Of a stretch of 48,882 bases of DNA, positions 16,782 to 26,940 are shown piece after piece. The DNA lies in NCBI GenBank assembly GCA_905208455.1, contig CAJLPK010000006.1:1-48882 (forward strand), read 5' to 3'. The stretch comes from an uncultured Bacillota bacterium (GTDB lineage: Bacteria > Bacillota > Clostridia > Christensenellales > QAND01). How positions within the stretch are numbered: position 1 is the stretch's first letter; each line of letters begins with the position of its first letter. The notes beneath the pieces were generated by a model. It did no database searches, was not told the DNA's origin, and saw nothing but the letters and a program-made list of their open reading frames with translations. A program made the translations under genes and the position numbers.

Positions 16782-17791
16782 TCTGCCTCCACCTCCTCTG
16801 CCTGTACGCCCTGCTCTTTTAAGTACTGCCTTGCGCGCAGGCAGGCCTCTAAATCGTCCGGCAGCTGAATGGTCAGCTGTCCATACTGCCCCTGGCCGAT
16901 GGTACGGATCTCAGCAGACAGGATGGATACCGGCACGCCGCAGGCCAAAATCATGCCCGCTACCACCGGCTGGTACAGCTTTTTCCCGTCAAACGCCAGC
17001 CGCAGCACCGCGCCGCCCTTGCTGCCTTCTCCCTCCGGCAGCACATGGAACAGCTTTTTCGCCGCCGCGGTTCTGGGGTTGGTGAATATCTCCGCCACTT
17101 CGCCCTGTTCTGCAATGACGCCGCCGTCTATGATCGCCACCCGGCGGCAGATCTTGCGGATTACTTCCATTTCATGTGTGATGACAACGATGGTAATGCC
17201 CATTTGCTGGTTGATGCGCTTTAGCAGCTCCAAAATGGAATCCGTCGTCATTGGGTCCAGCGCGCTGGTCGCCTCGTCACACAACAGCACCTTCGGGTTG
17301 GCCGCCAAGGCCCGCGCAATGGCAACGCGCTGCTTTTGTCCGCCGGAAAGCTGCGCCGGGTACGCGTCCGCCTTGTCAGACAGCCCCACGATCTCCAGCA
17401 GCTCGTTCACCCGCTTTTCACACTGCGCCTTGTCCACGCCGGTGATTTCCAGCGGGAATGCAACGTTCTTTTCCACCGTCGTCTGCATCAGCAGATTGAA
17501 TTGCTGAAAAATCATGCCCACGCTGTGCCGCATCCGACGCAGCGCCTTTTTGGATAATCCCGTTACATCCTGTCCGTCGATCTGGATGGTGCCGCTTGTC
17601 GGGCGCTCCAGCAGGTTCATACAGCGAATCAGCGTGCTCTTGCCCGCGCCGCTCATCCCAATGATGCCGAAGATCTCTCCCTGATGGATCTCAAGATCTA
17701 TGCCCTTTAACGCATCCACCGTACCGCCCGGCACCGCATACGTCTTTGCCAGCGCCTTGATACGGATCATCGTTTTGTTTTGTTGCTCCAA
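16778..17791 (-). CDS. metN: Methionine ABC transporter ATPase MetN
   Basis: ATPase of 337 residues. Walker A is GMSGAGKST, the signature LSGGQKQR, Walker B LLCDEATSALDP, and the switch His in ITHEM. The C-terminal 80 residues form the NIL domain, which in MetN binds methionine and inhibits transport when the cell is replete. The start is probably TTG 17791, since AAAAAGGGG lies at the right distance; the ATG at 17770 lacks a site. Operon with metI and metQ. No SAM riboswitch or T-box is visible in the leader, so control probably works through the promoter region (see 17870-17898). Confidence 0.92.
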   Translation of the reverse strand: MEQQNKTMIRIKALAKTYAVPGGTVDALKGIDLEIHQGEIFGIIGMSGAGKSTLIRCMNLLERPTSGTIQIDGQDVTGLSKKALRRMRHSVGMIFQQFNLLMQTTVEKNVAFPLEITGVDKAQCEKRVNELLEIVGLSDKADAYPAQLSGGQKQRVAIARALAANPKVLLCDEATSALDPMTTDSILELLKRINQQMGITIVVITHEMEVIRKICRRVAIIDGGVIAEQGEVAEIFTNPRTAAAKKLFHVLPEGEGSKGGAVLRLAFDGKKLYQPVVAGMILACGVPVSILSAEIRTIGQGQYGQLTIQLPDDLEACLRARQYLKEQGVQAEEVEAE

Positions 17792-17869
17792 CTGTCTCTA
17801 TCCCCTTTTTGAGGTCATATATTTGTAAGTTTACCGCAAAATCCCCTGTTTGGGTAGTATCGCAAAACA

Positions 17870-17898
17870 AGTTTATGAAAACAGCTCTGTTTTTTCAA
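17870..17898 (-). promoter_or_regulatory. metNIQ promoter with an embedded palindrome
   Basis: Minus strand TTGAAA (17893-17898), 17 bases, TAAACT (17870-17875). The spacer contains a perfect inverted repeat AAAACAG-CT-CTGTTTT at 17878-17893, placed where a repressor would block polymerase. The leader to the TTG start is about 75 bases. Confidence 0.5.
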
Positions 17899-17914
17899 AG
17901 GTGTACAGCAAGGG

Positions 17915-17939
17915 AAAAGCCCGTATTCTCGGGCTTTTT
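17915..17939. terminator. Hairpin upstream of metN promoter
   Basis: AAAAGCCCG / CGGGCTTTT with a 6-base loop. It lies upstream of the metN promoter and may stop transcripts arriving from the small gene at 18089-18247. Confidence 0.6.
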
Positions 17940-18041
17940 CTTGATTACGGCCCTTTTGTTCTCCCGCATGCCGCCAAGCATAGAATTAAGAAAAGACGGG
18001 AAAAAGCGGTTTCTATTACGCCCGCTATGACGCCCCGAAAC

Positions 18042-18065
18042 AAAAAAGGCCGGGGGTCCCCTGCC
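18042..18065 (-). terminator. Terminator of the small SH3-like gene
   Basis: On the minus strand a GGCAGGGG / CCCCGGCC stem (one mismatch) is followed by six T, 24 bases after the stop. Confidence 0.75.
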
Positions 18066-18088
18066 TTCTTGTCATGCTGCTTATAGGG

Positions 18089-18247
18089 CTATTCTTTTAT
18101 GATTTCAAATGGTTCCGGCGGGTAAAGAGAATCCTCCCCGGAATCATCTATAAGCCTATACCAACCGCGCTCTATCCCTATCACTTCATAGGTTTTATCG
18201 TTTGTCAGCATAAGAAACGATGTTTTTCCTTTCCATTTAACCCTCAT
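18089..18247 (-). CDS. Small SH3-like conserved protein
   Basis: A 52-residue protein: a short basic start (MRVKWKGK), then KTYEVIGIERGWYRLIDDSGEDSLYPPEPFEII. The pattern K-x-YEV ... GWYR-(I/L)-x-D-x-SGEDYLYP-x-x-FE is that of small standalone proteins widespread in Clostridia with an SH3-like beta-barrel prediction and no known function. AAGGTGGGGG precedes ATG 18247. The longer frame back to 18412 in the same phase does not look coding. Confidence 0.72.
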   Translation of the reverse strand: MRVKWKGKTSFLMLTNDKTYEVIGIERGWYRLIDDSGEDSLYPPEPFEIIKE

Positions 18248-18443
18248 TTTCCCCCACCTTCCTTTTGAAATTTGTCTTTCCGGCCGCCGCCTCTCCCAAG
18301 CCAATGCCCGCCTGGCAAAGGGCCAGCCATTCTTCCCGGCAGCAGCGCTCGGCTTTAAGATACGCATCACCGCCCCCATTGGGATTTCTCTGTTTTTTCC
18401 TTTGCGATCCAAAACGGCATTGCCCGCTATGCTTTTTTATCAT
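18237..18443 (-). CDS. Possible small CDS, doubtful
   Basis: A 68-residue frame that ends by overlapping the start of the SH3-like gene by 11 bases. Its second half (YLKAERCCREEWLALCQAG) has residue composition and third-base use like real genes here, but the first half is basic and low in complexity and no ribosome site precedes the start. It could be a degenerate or partial gene. I do not recognise a family. Confidence 0.25.
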   Translation of the reverse strand: MIKKHSGQCRFGSQRKKQRNPNGGGDAYLKAERCCREEWLALCQAGIGLGEAAAGKTNFKRKVGENEG

Positions 18444-18599
18444 CGCAAAAACCACTTAGCTTTCTCAAGAATCCCGCTGGTTTTCTCTGTTTTCTTGAAG
18501 CGTTTGCCAACTTGTTGTATGATAAATTGAATAGGTATTGCATACTATCTCGGACTGATACAAGGCCTTATCTTTGATTTTTAGAAAGCAGGATGCCAA
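18248..18599. other. Intergenic stretch of about 350 bases
   Basis: Apart from the doubtful frame at 18237-18443 and the promoter at 18495-18523 I see no gene, tRNA or strong hairpin here. Confidence 0.5.
18495..18523 (+). promoter_or_regulatory. Promoter of the surface protein gene
   Basis: TTGAAG (18495-18500), 17 bases, TATGAT (18518-18523). The predicted leader is about 70 bases before ATG 18600. Confidence 0.55.
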
Positions 18600-21500
18600 A
18601 TGATCTGTAAAAAATTCGGCAGCCGGCTCTGTGTTCTTTTGGCCGTTCTTTTGCTGCTGTGCCCCTGGCGCCCCCTGGGCGCGGCGCACGCTGAAGCGCA
18701 AAGCGACGCTGCCATAGACACCAGCTGGTACAAAACAGACGGCGTATTCTTTTCCCTGGAGGACCGGGCAGATTTTTTAGGGTTTCTTACGCTGCTCAGC
18801 CAGGGCGTCACGTTCCAAAGCCAGTCCCTGCAGCTGCTCAGCGATGTGGATCTATCCGGGGCTGTCTTGCCCTCTGCCGGCGTATTCAGCGGTTTTTTAG
18901 ACGGCAAAGGGCATACTGTCTCTCACTTTACGCAAAGCGGCGCGCGTGCCGCTTTGTTTGATACCCTTACCAGCGCCGCTACCGTGCAAAACCTCTCTTT
19001 TGCCGAGGTATCCGTGCATGGCGATGCACAGGCTGCGGTCCTGGCCCTGTTGGTGCAAAGCCAAGCCTCTATCCATAATTGCTCCATTGCCAGCGGCACT
19101 GTCTCCGCCCCTGTGGCCGGCGGCCTGGCCGTTCATGTGCTTGGCAGCGCTTCGCTCTCCCATTGCGAGAATGCAGCCGAGGTCTCCGCAGAAAAAACTG
19201 CCGGCGGCCTGATCGCGCAAAGCACAGCGGAAGAAAACGAATCGGCACAGCTTTCCGCCTGTATCAATCGAGGCAAGGTATCCGCCGGCCAGGCAGCGGG
19301 CGGCCTGATTGGGCAAGCCCAGTCTCTGTCCTTATCCCATGGCTTAAATTTTGCCGAGATCGTCCTGTCCGGTACAAACGGCACGGCGGGCGGCCTGGTA
19401 GGCGCCGCCGCACAAGCCACTTTAGAGGATTGTACCAACAATGGCTCCGTCACTGCCTCGGCAAAATCCTCCGCCAAGGTTTTCTTGGGCGGCCTGGCAG
19501 GCAGCGCAGGGGGGACAGTTTCCAATGTCTGCAATACCGGCCGTATTAAAAGCGTCTCTACCCACAGCCAAAGCGCTGCCGGCGGGCTCTTTGGCCTATT
19601 TGCGTCAGGCTCCCTTCAAAAGGCGCGCAATCAAGGCGATGTATCGGCACAGGCCAATACCGGCGGGCTCATCGGCCAAGCGCATTTTGCGCCGCAGGAG
19701 GCAGCCGCCTTTTCCCAGCTGGAAAACCAAGGCGACGTATCCGGGCAGGCCAATACCGGCGGGCTGGTGGGCGATGTCGTTTTATCTGCCGACAGCCAGC
19801 AGCACAGCATTGCCAATGTCATGGCGCAGGGGGCCAATTTTGGCAATGTCAAGGGGACGCGGTCTGTCGGCGGGCTCGTCGGCCAGTTTTCCCTTTCCGG
19901 CCGCGTCGCTGAAGCACAGTCCTTGTTGGCCGACAGCATGAATCTCGGCCAAATCGAAGGCGATGCCCAGGTAGGCGGGCTGGTGGGGCTGCTGCCCCGC
20001 ATCCGGTGTGCCGAGGATGCCGCGCTTATCCAAACCAGCTATCATAACGGCGGCGTGCTTGCCAAGACTTCTGCCGGCACGCTCGTAGGCACGCTTCAAT
20101 GCGAAGGAACTGCTTTCGACCACTGTGCTTCGCCTGCCGGCAAGCAGATCACAGGGGCCGGCGATGCCAGCGGGGTGGACGAGCTCTCCGGCGACGCCTT
20201 TCAAAGCGATACCATCTTGGCCCTTCTCAACCACAGCGGGCGCGATGTCTGGTTTCTCTCGGATAAAGGCACAGCGGTGTTTGCTTTCATTACGGAGATC
20301 CTCTCCCCCTCCGCCAGCACAGACGATGAATCTGTGGTAAAGCACACCTATCCTTTGGTGCTTTCCTCCACAGCAGGGGCAGAGATCACCTATCGCATCA
20401 CCGCAACAGCCGACGGCAAAACCGAAACCACAGACCCGCAAAGCCTGCAAAGCGGACAAACCCTTTCTTTGGCCTCTTACGCCCCTGGCACAGAGCTTGC
20501 CATCGAAGCTTCCGCCAAGGGGGCAGACGGCGCGCAGTCTGAATCTGTCACCCTGCACCTCCAGATCCAGGCGGTGCAGCCGCTGACCATTACCGGCTTA
20601 TCGCTCAGCGCTGCTTCCCGTGAGTATGACGGCACCACGACCATTGCGCTCCAGGGCACTCCGTCTTTGATGGGCGCCATCACCGAGGGCGATGATATCC
20701 ATGTGGAGGGCGCTGCCTATGGGCGGTTCCTGGATAAGGATGCCGGCACCGGCAAGGTCGTCTCCGTGCAGGGCATTTCCCTTGTCGGTGCGGATGCCGA
20801 TTACTATACGCTCATCACCCCCATCTTTACCGCGGATATCGTGCGCCGCCCCCTAACGCTGCAAAATGTTGCCATTGCGGATAAGGGCTATGACGGCACC
20901 GCCGCCGCCAACGTCTCCAACATCGACCTGGTCGGCGTTTTGGAGGGGGAGTCCGTCTCTGTGGATTATCTCAATGCCAAGGCGGCGTTTATCAGCCCTG
21001 ACAGGGGGGACAATGTAGCGGCCTTTGTCACCAACCTTCAGCTCCAAGGGGCGGACAGCCGCAATTACAGCCTTTTGGAAACCACCGCCATGGCCAGCGG
21101 GCGCATCGTCACCATGCCGGCCATCGACCGCGTGAATACGGCGCAAAGCGGGCAATGCTCGCTGTCCCTCGAAGGGCTGGACAGCGTGATGCCCTCTATG
21201 CTTTCTCCCGGTGAAAACAGCACGGTACAGCTGTATGCCATTGCCAACGACGTGCCGCTGCCTGAAAAAGCCCAGACCGCCAAGCAGGAGCTTACCCAGT
21301 CGCTGATGGCTGTGGATCTCCAGTTAAAGCAGGCCTATCTGCAAAACGGCGCCCGGCAATCCGAAACCAGCCTGCCGCCCGGCATGGTCACCAGTCCCTT
21401 GACCGTGCATTTCACCTTTGCCACCAACGATAAAAAGCAAACGTTCCAGGTCTGTCAGATGGACGCTTCCGGCGATCTCATCGCCCTGGAAACCCAGACG

Positions 21501-21692
21501 CAAAGCAATTCAGACGGTACAGTCACCCTTACGGTGCAGACGCAAAGCATGGGCACCTTTGTCATCCAGGGCACTAAGCAAGATACCTCCTCCGAGGCTT
21601 CCTTTGCCACCGTGCTTCCCTATGTGCTGCTTCTCATCATCGTGCTTCTCATCATCCTTGCCGGGCGCCGCACCAAGGGCTCCAAGGCATGA
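18600..21692 (+). CDS. Large surface protein with GLUG and YDG repeats
   Basis: A 1030-residue exported protein. A signal peptide (about 1-33) ends near AHAEA. A region of about ten GLUG-type repeats follows (residues about 170-470), each with GGL(I/V)G after an N-x-G-x-V segment, expected to build a beta-helix-like stalk. A middle part (about 560-670) resembles a Big/cadherin-like beta sandwich. Two YDG domains begin near REYDGTT (residue 675) and KGYDGTA (residue 764). A membrane helix (about 1005-1021) and basic tail RRTKGSKA end the protein, with no LPxTG, so it is membrane-anchored rather than sortase-linked. Roles of such proteins include adhesion. GCAGGA lies six bases before the ATG. 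Two neighbouring repeats are nearly identical at DNA level (near 19632 and 19729). Confidence 0.82.
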   Translation: MICKKFGSRLCVLLAVLLLLCPWRPLGAAHAEAQSDAAIDTSWYKTDGVFFSLEDRADFLGFLTLLSQGVTFQSQSLQLLSDVDLSGAVLPSAGVFSGFLDGKGHTVSHFTQSGARAALFDTLTSAATVQNLSFAEVSVHGDAQAAVLALLVQSQASIHNCSIASGTVSAPVAGGLAVHVLGSASLSHCENAAEVSAEKTAGGLIAQSTAEENESAQLSACINRGKVSAGQAAGGLIGQAQSLSLSHGLNFAEIVLSGTNGTAGGLVGAAAQATLEDCTNNGSVTASAKSSAKVFLGGLAGSAGGTVSNVCNTGRIKSVSTHSQSAAGGLFGLFASGSLQKARNQGDVSAQANTGGLIGQAHFAPQEAAAFSQLENQGDVSGQANTGGLVGDVVLSADSQQHSIANVMAQGANFGNVKGTRSVGGLVGQFSLSGRVAEAQSLLADSMNLGQIEGDAQVGGLVGLLPRIRCAEDAALIQTSYHNGGVLAKTSAGTLVGTLQCEGTAFDHCASPAGKQITGAGDASGVDELSGDAFQSDTILALLNHSGRDVWFLSDKGTAVFAFITEILSPSASTDDESVVKHTYPLVLSSTAGAEITYRITATADGKTETTDPQSLQSGQTLSLASYAPGTELAIEASAKGADGAQSESVTLHLQIQAVQPLTITGLSLSAASREYDGTTTIALQGTPSLMGAITEGDDIHVEGAAYGRFLDKDAGTGKVVSVQGISLVGADADYYTLITPIFTADIVRRPLTLQNVAIADKGYDGTAAANVSNIDLVGVLEGESVSVDYLNAKAAFISPDRGDNVAAFVTNLQLQGADSRNYSLLETTAMASGRIVTMPAIDRVNTAQSGQCSLSLEGLDSVMPSMLSPGENSTVQLYAIANDVPLPEKAQTAKQELTQSLMAVDLQLKQAYLQNGARQSETSLPPGMVTSPLTVHFTFATNDKKQTFQVCQMDASGDLIALETQTQSNSDGTVTLTVQTQSMGTFVIQGTKQDTSSEASFATVLPYVLLLIIVLLIILAGRRTKGSKA

Positions 21693-22028
21693 TCACCAAG
21701 GCCGCAGCCTTTGCCGGGGGCGGTATGCCAGGGGAAACGGTAAGGTATCTTCTTACAACACCGTTTTCTTGCTTTTGGAAACTCTCAATACCGCTTCTCT
21801 GCTTATTACAGCATAAGAACCTTTCGCAGTGTTCTGTACGATATAAGCCGTGTATTGGCAGCTAACGCGCAATATCAAATCAAAAGGCATTGTGTTGAAT
21901 GAACAAAAAACGCCCGTATACAAGCTATGGGCGTTTTTTGATATGGTCTTTCTCAGAAAAAGCTCAATACCGGCCTTATGCCGCGTTGGCTTTTGCCGTC
22001 CCGGCCTTTTTTCATGCCCTGCGGCGGC
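21693..22028. other. Intergenic stretch with one terminator
   Basis: About 335 bases between convergent genes. The terminator at 21905-21939 is the only element I can support; the small open frames here have no ribosome sites and look random. Confidence 0.5.
21905..21939. terminator. Bidirectional terminator
   Basis: AAAAAACGCCC / GGGCGTTTTTT stem with a 13-base loop, between the surface protein gene and the beta-lactamase gene. Confidence 0.8.
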
Positions 22029-22940
22029 TTACGGCTCTATCGTCTCCCGGTACGCGGATAAAAGGTTCCCTGCGATCTCTTTCGCCCTTTGCGACGATAC
22101 CTCGGCCCCCTCTGTTTTTCCTAGATAAACGCAGAAATATACCGTCTCCTTTCCCATTTCTGCAAAGCCTGTATACCAAGCGTCTGCAACAATGCCTTTG
22201 TCCTTTCCCATGCCGGTCTTGCCATAGATCTGTATCTCCGCTTGGTCCCGGGGCTGCTCCAGCATTACCTGCCTCAAGGCGTCCTGCGTCTCCTGCGAAT
22301 AGGCCGAGTGCGCGCCGAAGATCCGTTCCATGACCTCTGCCTGCTCTAACGGAGATATTTTCAGCGAAGATTCAATCCAAAACCCCGTCAGCGCCCTGTT
22401 GTCGTTGTTGGTATTCAGCCGGCCCTCCCAATCAGAAATATCCCGGTTTCCATACGCCAGCTTGTCCAGCGCTGCCTGTATCTGCTGCGGCCCCAGCTCG
22501 TCGATCACCTGTCTGAAATACCAGACGCAGGAAGACCGAAAGGCTTGTTCAAAATCCACATCCTGGTTCCACGCTTGGTTCCAGAACCTCTCGCCGCTCC
22601 ATGCGCGTGTTGAGTGTTCCGGTACAAGGCTTCCGTTTTCCAGCGCTGTCGCCGCCGCAACGATCTTAAAGGTAGAGCAGGGGGAGCATCTTCTCTGTGC
22701 TGTTGGCAGGTTGTACACCAAATAGCGCTCTTCTGCCGGTATATACAAAACAGCCGCCCCCTCCAACCCATCAAATTGCGCTGCCCAATCCATCTCCTGC
22801 AGCACCGGCTGTTTTTCCACCGGCGTCGTTTCGCTCTCTGCCTGTGTCGGCGTGCCCGCCTTTCCCTGCCCGGCGCAGCCGGCCAGCAGCAAAAGGCAGG
22901 CCAGCAGCGCAGCCGCACAGAGTTTTCCCATCCTTTTCAC
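22029..22940 (-). CDS. Class D beta-lactamase, lipoprotein (CDD-like)
   Basis: Penicillin-binding-fold serine enzyme of 303 residues that resembles the chromosomal class D beta-lactamases of Clostridia such as CDD-1 of Clostridioides difficile. The lipobox is LLAGC with Cys22. All class D motifs are present: S89-T-F-K92 (the lysine that becomes carbamylated), S137-C-V, Y163-G-N, Trp171 in SDWEG, and K241-T-G. Long conserved blocks (SPCSTFKIV, TRAWSGE, RLNTNNDNRALTGFWIESSLKISP) match the group, which also includes BlaR-like sensor domains; no metalloprotease half is present, so a free enzyme is more likely. I chose GTG 22940 because GGGGAGGGG precedes it by six bases. Activity is inferred, not shown. 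Confidence 0.87.
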   Translation of the reverse strand: MKRMGKLCAAALLACLLLLAGCAGQGKAGTPTQAESETTPVEKQPVLQEMDWAAQFDGLEGAAVLYIPAEERYLVYNLPTAQRRCSPCSTFKIVAAATALENGSLVPEHSTRAWSGERFWNQAWNQDVDFEQAFRSSCVWYFRQVIDELGPQQIQAALDKLAYGNRDISDWEGRLNTNNDNRALTGFWIESSLKISPLEQAEVMERIFGAHSAYSQETQDALRQVMLEQPRDQAEIQIYGKTGMGKDKGIVADAWYTGFAEMGKETVYFCVYLGKTEGAEVSSQRAKEIAGNLLSAYRETIEP

Positions 22941-22977
22941 CTGTTTCCCCTCCCCGCAGTTGTTTCCGGTCCGATAC

Positions 22978-23003
22978 AAAAAGGGAGCCCCTGCCCCCTT
23001 TTG
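22978..23003 (-). terminator. Weak terminator after the TupA-like gene
   Basis: On the minus strand a GGG..CCC hairpin lies between AAAA and TTTTT just after the stop at 23014. The stem is short, so some read-through into the beta-lactamase gene is possible. Confidence 0.5.
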
Positions 23004-23013
23004 TCCTTCTCCT

Positions 23014-23946
23014 CTATACTTCTTTGGGCTTTTCAATCACTTCATCCTTCTCGTTGAGCTGGAAATTCGGCGTCTGCCGGCCCTCCTCTTGATAGGCCTC
23101 CACGATGCTGCGGGCCGCATCGCCCTTCATCCATTCCAAAAAAGCGCTGTCCGGGCTCTGCTCTCCCTCCTTCTCCTCAGGCCTTGCCAGCAGGTAATAT
23201 TGGTCTACCATCCCGACCAGCCGCTGGTTTAGCACCTCCAATTCCGGAAATCCGCTGCCATACAGCGCCCAGTTTTCCCGGCTTATCATCGCATAACCCT
23301 TTTTCTCCTGCGCCGTTTGCAGCATCTGCTGTCCGTCGTCCGCAGCCTCTATATACCAGTCGCCCGCCGTTAATTGGGCCTGCTGCAGCAGTCCATTGAT
23401 CTTTTCCTGCAGCCCGCTGCCGCTGGCCGGGTGCACAAAGGGCTGCCCCAGCAGGCTTAGGTGCTTTAATACATCCTGCGCCTTATATTTCCCCAAATGC
23501 TTGACGCGCGCCGGGTCCTCCTTCGGGCCTACGATCAAATAGGTATCGTAAAACACCGGAGCGCCTTGGTAAGCGCCCGTTTCCAGGGTATCGTTGATAT
23601 CCGGTGTAAAGGGCGCCAAAATACAGCCCGCCGTTCCTTCAGCCGCAGCGGCCTGCAGCTCTTCCTCCGTGGCCGCCTGCGCTTTGGCCGTCCGTCCTGT
23701 CTCCTCCTTGTAGGCGTCCGCCAGTTGGGCAAACAGCGCGCTGTCTGCCATGGATTGTGTCGTCATCACTTTGACCGTCTTTTTGCCGAAGCACGAGCCA
23801 ATGAACAAGGCCAATGCCGCCAAGACCGCCAGCACCACGGCCGCAGCGGCCAGCTGCCTGCCGTTTATTTTGCGTCCGCCCGGAAAGACCTCCCCCTGGC
23901 TTCCTGCTTTGTGATATGTCTTTTTCGGAGGGATATATACTTCCAT
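23014..23946 (-). CDS. TupA-like (PBP_like_2) membrane-anchored binding protein
   Basis: A 310-residue protein: 30 mostly polar residues, one membrane helix (about 31-52), then a periplasmic-binding-protein-like domain. TTQSMADSALF, APFTPDIND, VFYDTYLIVGPKEDPA, PFVHPASGSG, DWYIEAADDGQQ and the repeated order match the TupA/WtpA/PstS-like family that binds oxyanions such as tungstate. No permease or ATPase gene is adjacent, so it is an orphan. Anchoring is by a signal-anchor helix, not a lipobox. ATG 23946 has AAGGGG seven bases upstream. The longer frame to 24075 crosses a promoter and is rejected. Its ligand is unknown; an accessory or sensory role is possible. Confidence 0.75.
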   Translation of the reverse strand: MEVYIPPKKTYHKAGSQGEVFPGGRKINGRQLAAAAVVLAVLAALALFIGSCFGKKTVKVMTTQSMADSALFAQLADAYKEETGRTAKAQAATEEELQAAAAEGTAGCILAPFTPDINDTLETGAYQGAPVFYDTYLIVGPKEDPARVKHLGKYKAQDVLKHLSLLGQPFVHPASGSGLQEKINGLLQQAQLTAGDWYIEAADDGQQMLQTAQEKKGYAMISRENWALYGSGFPELEVLNQRLVGMVDQYYLLARPEEKEGEQSPDSAFLEWMKGDAARSIVEAYQEEGRQTPNFQLNEKDEVIEKPKEV

Positions 23947-23982
23947 GCTATGCCCCTTTTTGATAGATTCGCTTGTTTGTTT

Positions 23983-24012
23983 AGTATACCATATCCTTCC
24001 AATCTTAAACAA
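23983..24012 (-). promoter_or_regulatory. Promoter of the TupA-like gene
   Basis: Minus strand TTGTTT (24007-24012), 18 bases, TATACT (23983-23988) with TG one base upstream of the -10 (extended -10). Confidence 0.5.
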
Positions 24013-24029
24013 AGCCGCTTTTGGCGCAT

Positions 24030-24062
24030 AAAAAAAGGAACGGCCATCCCGTTCCCTTTTTA
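24030..24062 (-). terminator. Terminator of the gyrB-gyrA operon
   Basis: GGAACGG / CCGTTCC stem followed on the minus strand by seven T, ten bases after the gyrA stop. Confidence 0.9.
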
Positions 24063-24071
24063 TTTCTCCTC

Positions 24072-26570
<2,499 letters not shown>

Positions 26571-26609
26571 GTTGTTCCCTCTTTTCCTTCCCGGCTATGC
26601 AAAGCGCCT

Positions 26610-26912
26610 TTATTTTTTCTTGCGCTTTGCGTTTGCCTGGCGCTCTGCCAATACCTCGGCCGCGTCCGTCATCGGGTCGCTGCTGCGCCTCTGATCCCGG
26701 AGCCTATCCCGGCGCTGCATCTTCTCGTATGGCGTCTCGTTCATATGGGAGATACGCTCCTCAAATTTTTTGGATACGGCGCGCTGCTCCGCCTTGTACT
26801 GCTCCTTTGTCTTTCCCCTGCGCGATTTGTAGTAGCCATAACCGCCAAAGACAAAGCATGCAATGCCCAGAATCAGCCACAGCGGGCTTCCGGACGCAAA
26901 AAGTCCTTCCAT
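26610..26912 (-). CDS. Small membrane protein between gyrB and gyrA, unknown
   Basis: A 100-residue protein with one N-terminal membrane helix (about 8-27, LWLILGIACFVFGGYGYY) followed by a long, highly charged and basic cytoplasmic tail (SRRGKTKEQYKAEQ ... ERQANAKRKKK) likely to be helical. GGAGG lies eight bases before ATG 26912. It sits 28 bases after gyrB and 39 before gyrA on the same strand, so it is co-transcribed with both gyrase subunits. I do not recognise the family; a basic tail tethered to the membrane could touch DNA or the ribosome, but that is speculation. Confidence 0.8.
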   Translation of the reverse strand: MEGLFASGSPLWLILGIACFVFGGYGYYKSRRGKTKEQYKAEQRAVSKKFEERISHMNETPYEKMQRRDRLRDQRRSSDPMTDAAEVLAERQANAKRKKK

Positions 26913-26940
26913 CTCTTTTCCTCCTCTGCCTGCGTTGCCC

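Noticed and set aside
17792..18088. Possible SAM (S-box) or T-box leader for metNIQ
   Set aside because: No conserved core or T-box motif visible; the only strong hairpin lies upstream of the predicted promoter.
19400..20000. Tandem DNA repeats in the surface gene as a mobile or phase-variation element
   Set aside because: They encode in-frame GLUG protein repeats; no homopolymer tract or recombinase site is visible.
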